Positions 32,871 through 40,305 of a DNA stretch of 46,093 bases are shown here, piece by piece. A program made the position numbers and the translations under genes. Source of the stretch: Akkermansiaceae bacterium (GTDB lineage Bacteria > Verrucomicrobiota > Verrucomicrobiia > Verrucomicrobiales > Akkermansiaceae). Each line of letters opens with the position of its first letter. Position 1 is the stretch's first letter. The stretch is taken from positions 1-46,093 of the forward strand of contig JAPJNB010000197.1 in NCBI GenBank assembly GCA_026461385.1, read 5' to 3'. The notes under the pieces were generated by a model that saw only the letters and a program-made list of their open reading frames with translations, did not search any database and was not told where the DNA came from.

Positions 32871-33521
32871 TTATTTAGCCTTGGCTTGAGCCTCTTTGGC
32901 GGTTTGCAAGGTGCGGACGTAGGCGATGATCGCCCAGCGGTCGTTGACCGGAATGTTGTAGCCGTATGCACCCATCATGCCCTTGCCGAGCGTGATGGTT
33001 TCAAAAATCCGACCGTCGGGATAGGAAGCAGGCTTGAAGGCATCCAAGTGGAAGTTCGCAATTCCGGGAACCCCATACTGCCCCGTCACCCCCTGACCGT
33101 CGCCCGATTTGCCGTGGCACACTGCGCAATAGATCCCAAAGCGTTCCTTGCCACGTTGGATCAGGGCACTCGCGCTTTCCTCGTTCAGCTTAAGCTCTTC
33201 TGGCATGCCAGAGCCGAAATAATCTCCCACGTGACCGGTGTAATAGTAGCCGGTTTGGCCGCCAAATTCGTACTCAGGAATTCCGCCAATCGACTTGGCA
33301 CCCGAATCATTGAATCCACGCGGTTGGGTTTCAGCGACGGGTCGGCGTGAGCCATGACCATCTGCGAAAAAGGGATCGGGCTTCTGCGCACGCAACTTGT
33401 CCTGCTCGTCCATGTCCGGGAAGATCCGAATCGGAGGCTTGGAAAACTTCTGGCCGCGGAACCCAAAAAGGCCAACGACTAGCAACGCAATCAGCGCGTA
33501 AGTGAGAAAAAAGTAACGCAT
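32871..33521 (-). CDS. actE: Alternative complex III monohaem cytochrome ActE
   Basis: Periplasmic monohaem cytochrome c of alternative complex III, 216 residues. The N-terminal anchor is MRYFFLTYALIALLVVGLFGF. The mature domain has IRIFPDMDEQDKLRAQKPDPFFADG, a signature of ActE, and one haem site GIYCAVCHGKSGDGQGVTGQYG. The Met ligand is likely in LGKGMMGAYGYNI, followed by DRWAIIAYVRTLQ. It takes electrons from ActA and passes them to an oxidase or soluble carrier. A set of four 7-base direct repeats lies in the spacer in front of it. Confidence 0.93.
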   Translation of the reverse strand: MRYFFLTYALIALLVVGLFGFRGQKFSKPPIRIFPDMDEQDKLRAQKPDPFFADGHGSRRPVAETQPRGFNDSGAKSIGGIPEYEFGGQTGYYYTGHVGDYFGSGMPEELKLNEESASALIQRGKERFGIYCAVCHGKSGDGQGVTGQYGVPGIANFHLDAFKPASYPDGRIFETITLGKGMMGAYGYNIPVNDRWAIIAYVRTLQTAKEAQAKAK

Positions 33522-33530
33522 CTAAAGTGT

Positions 33531-33558
33531 GGAATTTAAGATTTACGATTTGAGATTT
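33531..33558 (-). repeat. Four 7-base direct repeats before actE
   Basis: On the minus strand the spacer between actD and actE reads AAATCTC, AAATCGT, AAATCTT, AAATTCC in tandem (28 bp). The first four bases AAAT are constant. It ends 10 bp before the actE ATG, so it may affect translation initiation or be simple A/T-rich drift. Confidence 0.4.
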
Positions 33559-33564
33559 CCCCGA

Positions 33565-34119
33565 TCAGTCCTCCTCCTCGACCAGCTCGATGTTTGACCC
33601 ACCAACCTCGGCGAGCAAGTCATGCGTCCCTGTCGGACTGAACATTGGATCACGAGCCTCGATGGCGATGAAAAAACCGTCATCTGTTGCGCGGCTGAAC
33701 TGGTCGCTTGCAAACAACGGGTGGTTAAGGCGTGGCAACTGGATCAAGGCGAGAAGGCCAAACAAGACGGTGAAGCCTGAGAACAAAATCGTCAGCTCGA
33801 ACATGATTGGGAAAAAGGCAGGAACGGTGAAGATGTTCGCGGGCTTTGCCTGAACAATCGTCGGGTAAATGACCACCTGTGTGCTGTAGGCAAGCGTGAA
33901 GGCGGTCGCGGTGCCGGTCATCCCCCCGAAGAAAACGAACCAAGGCAGGATCGAGCGCTTCATGCCCATCGCCCCGTCCAAGCCGTGGATCGGATAGGGA
34001 GAATAGCAATCCCACTTCTTGAAGCCGGCGTCGCGGATTTTCTCCGCACCCTTGTAGAGAGCGGATGCGCTCTTGAACTCGGCTAGGTAGCCATAAACGC
34101 GTTTGCGGGTGGTGCTCAC
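33565..34119 (-). CDS. actD: Alternative complex III membrane subunit ActD (DUF3341)
   Basis: Small membrane subunit of alternative complex III without redox cofactors, 184 residues, DUF3341. It starts with GTG (MSTTRKRVYGYLAEFKSASALYKGAEKIRDAGFKKWDCYSPYPIHGLDGAMGMKRS), a very recognisable N-terminal cytoplasmic domain. Two helices follow (ILPWFVFFGGMTGTATAFTLAY and FFPIMFELTILFSGFTVLFGLLALIQL). The acidic C terminus (GGSNIELVEEED) is typical. It lies between actC and actE in the usual order. Confidence 0.93.
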   Translation of the reverse strand: MSTTRKRVYGYLAEFKSASALYKGAEKIRDAGFKKWDCYSPYPIHGLDGAMGMKRSILPWFVFFGGMTGTATAFTLAYSTQVVIYPTIVQAKPANIFTVPAFFPIMFELTILFSGFTVLFGLLALIQLPRLNHPLFASDQFSRATDDGFFIAIEARDPMFSPTGTHDLLAEVGGSNIELVEEED

Positions 34120-34149
34120 GGTGAAAAGTTGAAGGTGATTCGTTAGAAG

Positions 34150-35625
34150 TTATTTAGAGGAAACGAGCTCTTTTTGATAAGCAGCCTCGGTGACCACGCC
34201 ATGGTCAGGATGATCTTGGATATCGTCGAAGTGCGGATCGGACTCAAGCAAGGTCCACTTCACTTCTGCAATGTTGATGCAAGGCAAGAAGCGCAAAAAC
34301 ATAAGGAAAAGCGCCAGGAACAAGCCGATGGTACCCACGAAGGTCATCAACTCAACCCCACTGGGGGAATAAGTTTTCCAATCCCCCGGCAGCCACATGC
34401 GGGCCAAAGTGGTGCAAATGATCACAAAGCGCTCGAACCACATCCCGACGTTCACACACATCGCGACGATCATGATCACCCAAAGGTTTTCGCGGCACGC
34501 CTTGAACCAAAACACCTGTGGCGAAAGCACGTTGCAGCTCATCATCGCGGCGTAGGCCCACCAGTATGGACCAGCGATCCGGAACTTAAACGCATCCATT
34601 TCATAGATAGCACCCGAGTAGAACGCGACGAACAACTCCATCAAGTAGGCATAACCCACGATAGTTCCGGTCAGTAGAATGATCTTCGCCATGTTGTCGA
34701 TGTGCTTCATGGTGATCACATCCTGAAGTCCGTAGATGAAGCGGGCAGGAACCATGATCGTGAGCACCATCGCAAATCCACCGAAAATGGCACCGGCGAC
34801 GAAGTAGGGTGGGAAGATGGTCGTGTGCCAGCCCGGCACCACCGAGGTTGCAAAGTCGAACGAAACCACTGAGTGAACCGAGAGCACGAGCGGAGTGGAA
34901 AGAGCGGCGAGCAACAGATAGGCCATTTCGTAGTGACTCCACTGGCGATTGCCCCCACGCCAGCCGAGCGAGAAGATCCCATAGAGCACCTTGCGGATGC
35001 CTGGCTTGCAGCGGTCGCGGATGGTGGCAAGGTCAGGAACCATGCCGAGGTACCAGAAAATCAACGAGATGGTGAAATAAGTGGAAACCGCGAACACGTC
35101 CCAGAGGAGTGGTGACTTGAAGTTTTGCCAGATGGCATTCGCATTCGGAACGGGAGCGAGGAACCAAGCGAACCAAACCCGACCGACGTGGAAGGCAGGG
35201 AAAATTCCAGCGCAAATCACCGCAAAAATCGTCATGGCCTCCGCCGCACGATTGATCGAGGTCCGCCAATTTTGGCGAGTCAGGAACAACACCGCAGAAA
35301 TCAGTGTACCTGCGTGTCCGATCCCGATCCAGAACACGAAGTTCGTGATATCAAATCCCCAGAAAACTCGGTTTGACATCCCCCACACCCCCACACCCGT
35401 TGAGACCAGATAAGTGAGTCCACCGCCCACCCCGATCATCGCGATCAATGCGGAAGGAATGAACAGCAACCACCAGAGGAAGGGTTGACGGTTTTCAAGA
35501 ACGCCACAGATGCGCTCGGTGATCCAGTGATACGAACGACCGCTGAGGATGAGCTTTTCGCGCTCAAGCACCGGTAACTTGACCCCAGTGTGGGTCTCAG
35601 GTGCGGTTTGGGTGGTGGAAGCCAT
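34150..35625 (-). CDS. actC: Alternative complex III quinol-binding subunit ActC
   Basis: NrfD/PsrC-like membrane subunit that binds menaquinol, 491 residues with about 10 helices. Recognisable segments are [98 protein letters not shown] and [27 protein letters not shown]. The His/Asp residues near the periplasmic side are the quinol site in known structures. It follows actB by 35 bp and, with ActB, forms the electron-wire entry point. Confidence 0.94.
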   Translation of the reverse strand: MASTTQTAPETHTGVKLPVLEREKLILSGRSYHWITERICGVLENRQPFLWWLLFIPSALIAMIGVGGGLTYLVSTGVGVWGMSNRVFWGFDITNFVFWIGIGHAGTLISAVLFLTRQNWRTSINRAAEAMTIFAVICAGIFPAFHVGRVWFAWFLAPVPNANAIWQNFKSPLLWDVFAVSTYFTISLIFWYLGMVPDLATIRDRCKPGIRKVLYGIFSLGWRGGNRQWSHYEMAYLLLAALSTPLVLSVHSVVSFDFATSVVPGWHTTIFPPYFVAGAIFGGFAMVLTIMVPARFIYGLQDVITMKHIDNMAKIILLTGTIVGYAYLMELFVAFYSGAIYEMDAFKFRIAGPYWWAYAAMMSCNVLSPQVFWFKACRENLWVIMIVAMCVNVGMWFERFVIICTTLARMWLPGDWKTYSPSGVELMTFVGTIGLFLALFLMFLRFLPCINIAEVKWTLLESDPHFDDIQDHPDHGVVTEAAYQKELVSSK

Positions 35626-35660
35626 GGTTAGATGAAATTAAAAGCTCAGATTGAAATGGA

Positions 35661-38600
35661 TCAGACCATGTGAACGGTCGCCTTGCCGACGAACTTCGCG
35701 TCGGGCATTTTCGGATTCGGATTCTTAACACGCGCCAGATAGCTGGTGCGTGGGCGGGTGCCGATGTAGTTGAGTAGGTCGTAATTCCGCTCAATTTTCT
35801 TGCTGCGAACCAAGACGGATTTTTCTTCGTCGAGCAGATTGCCGAAGGTGATGGCTCCAGCAGGGCAAGCGTCTTGGCATGCGGTCTTCACCGAATCCAC
35901 CGGGATCCGGAGGGTGTGGAGATCGACTTTCATCTCGGTCGATGGCTTGCCAGCCACGAGCGCCTCTTGCTTTTGGCCGCGCTTCTGACGGATTACCGCA
36001 TCCTTGAGACGCTGCACGCAATAGGTACACTTTTCCATCACACCGCGCATGCGGACCGTGACGTTCGGGTTCTTCTGAAGGTGAGGTGCTTCGCCGGTTT
36101 GCTTCTCACCAAATGGTCCCTTGTAGAGGTTGTGAGAAATGAGCGGGTTGCGCTTGTTGTAATCGAAATAGTTGAATCGACGCGCCTTGTATGGGCAGTT
36201 GTTCGCACAATAGCGGGTTCCGATGCAACGGTTGTAGGCCATCGCATTGAGGCCGTCCTCCGTATGGATCGTCGCATTGACTGGGCAAACGGTTTCACAG
36301 GGGGCGGACTCGCACTGCACGCAAGCCACTGGTTGCGGGACCATCTCCGGATTGTCTTCGTCGAAGGTGTTGTCCTTCTGTGCCGCAAAATAACGATCCA
36401 TCCGGATCCAGTGCATTTCACGACCCATCCCAACCTGCTTTTTGCCGACGATTGGAATGTTGTTTTCCGATTGGCAAGCGACGAGGCAGGAATTGCAACC
36501 CATGCAGGAAGAAAGGTCGATCGACATTCCCCACTGATGCAGCGGGTCATTGATGAGCGGCTGGTCCTTGCGGTTGTTGGGCTTGTAGAGCGAAAGATTT
36601 GGCGGAGCGTGAGCGTCGTTGCCCTGCTTGGGCACATTGGCCAACTGAGCGGCGAACGATCCCTTTTCCTCGTCCACCATCGTGGAAACCTCACGAGCGA
36701 GTGCGCGACCATACATCGCGTGGTGCTCTTGCGTCAGCGAGACCGAGTAGCGTTTGCCCGTGGGCTTCGCGGTAGCACCCGTGGCAAAATACGAAGTGGC
36801 GGTGGTGCGCAACGGATAGGCATCAAACCCGCGGTTGACGCCGACAAGGCCAACATGGCACTCGTTTTTCGGTCCACGCTTCAACTCATCGTGCTCGTCG
36901 AATCCTTGACCGTAGCCGAGCGGGATCACGAGAGTATTTTCTGCTTGGCCGAAGGAAACCAACACCGGAATCTCAAGGGATTTCCCGTTCACCGTGACCA
37001 GAATCATCGGCGAGGTGCGGTTCTGCGCCTCATCGTCGGGCGAGCGAGAACCAAAAGGGGTTTCAAGCGCGATGATCTGATCGTAAACCCCAAGCTCCTT
37101 GGCGGTCTTCGGTGCGACGAGAGCAACGTTGTCCCATGTCAATTTGGAAACCGGATCCGGTGCCTCTTGCAACCAACCGTTGTCGATCCAGCGACCGTCG
37201 AAAATAGACGAATCCGTCGCAAAAATAACCTCGAGCGAAGTTTTGGTTGGGGCCGTGGCCACCAGCGGTGCAGAGGTATCCTCCCGAACGGCTGGGGTCA
37301 CGGATGCGTATGAAGCGCCGGCAAAGAACCCATCGCGGAGCAATTGCTTCCAAGCGGTTTCACCCTCGCCGCCAAATCCAGTGAACGTCTTCCGCACGGC
37401 AGTGTATGCAGGTGACGCAGCACCTTTTGCGCCCTCGCCGCTGAGCAGCTTGCCGTCGAGCGAAAGCAAGGCCAAGAGAAGCTCCAACTCCGACACGCAA
37501 TCGGGATAGAGCGGAAGGATCATCGGCTGCACCATCGTGTAGGTGCCACGCGCGCTTCGGGCATCACCCCATGACTCCAAGTAATGCGCGGCTGGGACGT
37601 GCCAGGTGGCCGCATGAGCCGTTGCATCAGTCCGCATTCCCAAATGAATACTGGTCTTCAGCTTGGCAAAGGATTCCGCAAATTTCAAATCTGCGGGTGC
37701 GTCGTGGAGCGGGTTCGAAGGAGTCATCACGACCAGCGTTTCAACCGCACCGGCATCGATGTCTGCCTTCAGGCTGGCAATGGAGCCGAGGCCTTTGGTC
37801 TCGGTTTGGAGTGCAACGAGTGGCTTGCCTTCGCCGATGTTGCCGAGCGCCACGTTGATCGCGTGAGCGAGCAAATGCACCGAGAGCGACTGACGCGAGC
37901 CCGCAAGCACCAATGACTTACCCGCATGCTCCTTGAGATCCTCGACAAGACCTGCAACCCAAGCGACTTGCTTCGCATCGGAGAGTTCCGGAGAAACGAT
38001 CGCCACCCCGGCCTTAACGCCAAGCCCGCGGGCAACCTGCGCCGCCACGGCATTCACTTGGCTCGGCGCAACCCGCAAACGGTGATCGGCCATGCCACCG
38101 GTAAGGGTGAACGCCGCTTCCACCGCATAGAGGCGGTTCATCTTCTTCGCGTCTGGCTTTTCCGAGTAAAATTTGCCTTCAGGCTTGCGGCGATCGAAGA
38201 ACGAGGTGACCGGCCCTTGGGAATCGGTCCCTGCGAAATCACAGTCCAACGAAAGAATCCGGTCTGCCTTCGCATAGTTGGCGACCAGTTTCACCCCGTC
38301 GCCCAGCGCCGTCGCAGCCGCATCACCCGTGAGAGCCTCGTATTGATAAAACTTCGCAGCAGAAAACTTTACCGCCAATTCTTTGGTGAGCCGTACCCGG
38401 GTCGGGCTGTCATCCGCACCGAACAAGAAGCCGATTTTTGCAGCCGGATCGGCAGCCAGCGAAGCGATGACCGCTTCAAAATCGCCGCGTTTCGCGACCT
38501 GAGCCTTCTTGAGGATCTTGCGCGAGCGCGACGGCGAGTAAAGATCCAAGACCGAAGCTTGGGCGAATGCATCCGTACCCTCGGCATCTGGATGCAGCTT

Positions 38601-38993
38601 ATTTGGCGCCAGCTTGGTTGGGCGACCCTCGAAGGTGGTCACCACCAGTGGCGTCGCCCCATGGGCCCGCGGCATGGATGACGCGTAGTAGGTTGCATTT
38701 CCGGGGATCACCCACTCCGGCGCCTTGGTGTAAGGGACAATATACCCCTCTGGGCGGCGACAGGCAGCCATGCCAAAACCCGCCAACGCCGGCGAGGCCC
38801 CCATCAATTTCAAAAAAGAGCGCCGGGAGTTCTCAGACTCCTCTCCATTCGCCAACTCCGCAGCACCCTGCGGGAACTCACGATCCAGCCACTGACGGAA
38901 TTCTGCCGTGTCCTCAAGTTGACCCGCACTGCGCCAAGCGACGGTGGTTTCGCCGGCGGGAACTTCGGGGTGGTGCCAAATACGCTTGCTCAT
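35661..38993 (-). CDS. actB: Alternative complex III iron-sulfur protein ActB (fused)
   Basis: Large peripheral subunit, 1110 residues, a fusion of a molybdopterin-oxidoreductase-like domain (cofactor-free) and a ferredoxin-like domain with the Fe-S wire. The N-terminal region has NSRRSFLKLMGASPALAGFG, a twin-arginine motif, so it is exported by Tat. The first domain (about 90-780) lacks molybdenum-site cysteines, as is usual for ActB. The C-terminal domain has CMGCNSCLVACQSENN, CVQCESAPCETVCPVNA, RCIGTRYCANNCPYKARRF and CTYCVQRL/CQDACPAGAITF. The third motif has Thr in place of one Cys, the known [3Fe-4S] position, and the others hold [4Fe-4S] clusters. Electrons from quinol in ActC pass along these to ActA. 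Confidence 0.95.
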   Translation of the reverse strand: MSKRIWHHPEVPAGETTVAWRSAGQLEDTAEFRQWLDREFPQGAAELANGEESENSRRSFLKLMGASPALAGFGMAACRRPEGYIVPYTKAPEWVIPGNATYYASSMPRAHGATPLVVTTFEGRPTKLAPNKLHPDAEGTDAFAQASVLDLYSPSRSRKILKKAQVAKRGDFEAVIASLAADPAAKIGFLFGADDSPTRVRLTKELAVKFSAAKFYQYEALTGDAAATALGDGVKLVANYAKADRILSLDCDFAGTDSQGPVTSFFDRRKPEGKFYSEKPDAKKMNRLYAVEAAFTLTGGMADHRLRVAPSQVNAVAAQVARGLGVKAGVAIVSPELSDAKQVAWVAGLVEDLKEHAGKSLVLAGSRQSLSVHLLAHAINVALGNIGEGKPLVALQTETKGLGSIASLKADIDAGAVETLVVMTPSNPLHDAPADLKFAESFAKLKTSIHLGMRTDATAHAATWHVPAAHYLESWGDARSARGTYTMVQPMILPLYPDCVSELELLLALLSLDGKLLSGEGAKGAASPAYTAVRKTFTGFGGEGETAWKQLLRDGFFAGASYASVTPAVREDTSAPLVATAPTKTSLEVIFATDSSIFDGRWIDNGWLQEAPDPVSKLTWDNVALVAPKTAKELGVYDQIIALETPFGSRSPDDEAQNRTSPMILVTVNGKSLEIPVLVSFGQAENTLVIPLGYGQGFDEHDELKRGPKNECHVGLVGVNRGFDAYPLRTTATSYFATGATAKPTGKRYSVSLTQEHHAMYGRALAREVSTMVDEEKGSFAAQLANVPKQGNDAHAPPNLSLYKPNNRKDQPLINDPLHQWGMSIDLSSCMGCNSCLVACQSENNIPIVGKKQVGMGREMHWIRMDRYFAAQKDNTFDEDNPEMVPQPVACVQCESAPCETVCPVNATIHTEDGLNAMAYNRCIGTRYCANNCPYKARRFNYFDYNKRNPLISHNLYKGPFGEKQTGEAPHLQKNPNVTVRMRGVMEKCTYCVQRLKDAVIRQKRGQKQEALVAGKPSTEMKVDLHTLRIPVDSVKTACQDACPAGAITFGNLLDEEKSVLVRSKKIERNYDLLNYIGTRPRTSYLARVKNPNPKMPDAKFVGKATVHMV

Positions 38994-39039
38994 GTTAAAC
39001 TGCGGAAAATTTGAGAATTGGGAAAATCGGGATGGAAGA

Positions 39040-39738
39040 TCAATGGTGACAGGTGGCGCAAGTGACCTTGGGCTTCACCATGAACTGCTCTTTCAGCTTC
39101 AGGCCGAGATCCTGGGTGGTCTTAACTGATGCATCCTTGGTGTATTTCGACACATCGCTGTCGCTGTAGGCAAAGTTGTAAACCTCCTCTAGCGGGCGAA
39201 GATTTTTCTCCGGTGCACGGTGACACTCAAGACACCAGCCCATCGAGTGCGGCTCTGCTTGGTAAACCACTTCCATCTTGTTCACGTTGCCGTGGCAGCT
39301 CTGGCAGGAAATCCCCCGGTTCACGTGCGCCGAGTGGTTGAAGTAAACGTAGTCAGGAGCCTTGTGGACCCGGACCCATTCGATCGGCTTTCCATCGTAA
39401 CCCGGATAATTCACATCCATCGACCGGTGAAGAGGTGCCAGCTTCGGGCTGTCACGCTGAACGTGCTGGTGGCAATTCCAGCAAGTGCTGCCCGTCGGCA
39501 CATTCGAGTGCCCCGCCACATCCACAAACGAGTGGCAATACCGACAATCCAAACCGAGCTGATCGACATGAATCTTGTGAGAAAATGGAATCGGCTGCGA
39601 CGGTTGATAGCCCACCACCAGCGTCTTGGGAGTCGCGTAATACGCAAAGGCGAGCGCCACACCCGCACCTGCGGTCCCAGCGCAGAATGCGATCTTGAAT
39701 GGTAGGAAGTTGGACCAGCGTGGAAAGATATTTGCCAT
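39040..39738 (-). CDS. actA: Alternative complex III pentahaem cytochrome ActA
   Basis: Multihaem cytochrome c that anchors and links the complex, 232 residues. One N-terminal helix (FLPFKIAFCAGTAGAGVALAFAYYAT) is followed by PIPFSHKIHVDQLGLDCRYCHSFVDVAGHSNVP. Five CXXCH sites are visible: CRYCH, CWNCH, CQSCH, CLECH and CATCH, the last at the very end of the protein. This matches the pentahaem ActA. It starts the operon, with actB 46 bp downstream. A CRP/FNR-like palindrome lies 34 bp upstream of its ATG. Confidence 0.96.
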   Translation of the reverse strand: MANIFPRWSNFLPFKIAFCAGTAGAGVALAFAYYATPKTLVVGYQPSQPIPFSHKIHVDQLGLDCRYCHSFVDVAGHSNVPTGSTCWNCHQHVQRDSPKLAPLHRSMDVNYPGYDGKPIEWVRVHKAPDYVYFNHSAHVNRGISCQSCHGNVNKMEVVYQAEPHSMGWCLECHRAPEKNLRPLEEVYNFAYSDSDVSKYTKDASVKTTQDLGLKLKEQFMVKPKVTCATCHH

Positions 39739-39771
39739 GAGAAGGGCGTTGCAGTGCTCGGAGATTGGACT

Positions 39772-39789
39772 TTGTGAAATTTTTCACAA
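39772..39789. promoter_or_regulatory. CRP/FNR-family operator-like palindrome
   Basis: TTGTGAAATTTTTCACAA is a perfect 18-base palindrome (8-bp arms, 2-base centre) that contains the TGTGA-N6-TCACA consensus of CRP/FNR-type regulators exactly. It lies in the 188-bp region upstream of actA, centred about 42 bp before its ATG. It may control the whole respiratory operon. Activation or repression cannot be told since the transcription start is unknown. Confidence 0.6.
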
Positions 39790-39824
39790 GCTCATTCGGA
39801 AAAAAATCAGAATCAGAAAATGTC

Positions 39825-39849
39825 GGCCGGAGGATGCAAGGGACCGGCC
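39825..39849. repeat. GGCCGG/CCGGCC inverted repeat upstream of actA
   Basis: GGCCGG (39825-39830) and CCGGCC (39844-39849) form a 6-bp, fully G+C stem around a 13-base loop. It lies in the otherwise A/T-rich actA upstream region. No T tract follows on either strand, so a terminator is unlikely; it could be a leader hairpin or a protein site. Confidence 0.35.
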
Positions 39850-39886
39850 ATGATGCAACCCGAAAAACACAAAATTTGGAGATTTA

Positions 39887-39900
39887 TCAAGTTTGCTTGA
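39887..39900. repeat. Short inverted repeat TCAAG-N4-CTTGA upstream of actA
   Basis: Five-base arms around TTTG lie about 155 bp before the actA ATG. It is short and A/T-rich, so chance is likely; noted because a stronger palindrome lies in the same region. Confidence 0.25.
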
Positions 39901-39926
39901 AATTTCGGACCTCTTAAAGACCCGCC

Positions 39927-40235
39927 TCAGGAATTCGACCAGTTCATGCCATTTTCCTGCCTCCACTGACGGTAGGCGGCGAACTGCTCCTTCTTGCCCA
40001 GTTTCCTCCGACTGGGATCTTCACTGAGAAAGGCCTCAAAGGCTCCACCCGAGGAGGTTTCCGCCACCGAAGGCGCTGCCTGTGGCGTTCCACCACGAAC
40101 CCTTTCCTCGGACAAAAACTGCATGATCAATGCCAACCCGCGGGTGATCTGATAAAGAAAAACCGTCGCGAGGCCCAACAAACCCGCACAAGTCGCCAGT
40201 AGGATGGCGAGCGTCGAAACTTCGAAATTGCCCAT
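39927..40235 (-). CDS. Small membrane protein, unknown function
   Basis: This is a 102-residue protein from the ATG at 40235 (MGNFEVSTLAILLATCAGLLGL). It has one N-terminal helix (TLAILLATCAGLLGLATVFLYQIT), a membrane-proximal helix (RGLALIMQFLSEERVRGG), a low-complexity middle (PQAAPSVAETSSGG) and a basic C-terminal region (SRRKLGKKEQFAAYRQWRQENGMNW). I recognise no family. It lies 70 bp downstream of hrpA on the same strand and 188 bp upstream of the respiratory operon. The track extension upstream to 40463 overlaps hrpA and has no protein-like pattern. Confidence 0.7.
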   Translation of the reverse strand: MGNFEVSTLAILLATCAGLLGLATVFLYQITRGLALIMQFLSEERVRGGTPQAAPSVAETSSGGAFEAFLSEDPSRRKLGKKEQFAAYRQWRQENGMNWSNS

Positions 40236-40305
40236 GCCCCACCCTTGTCGACCGCTTTCGATTTGAGAAGCCCGAATTCTCAGAACTTGCACGCCGCCGA
40301 AACCC

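Noticed and set aside
35874-37313. 479-aa plus-strand ORF
   Set aside because: It is fully antisense to actB, whose four Fe-S motifs are intact; the translated sequence has no recognisable domain. A long antisense ORF is expected in G+C-rich genes with strong codon bias.
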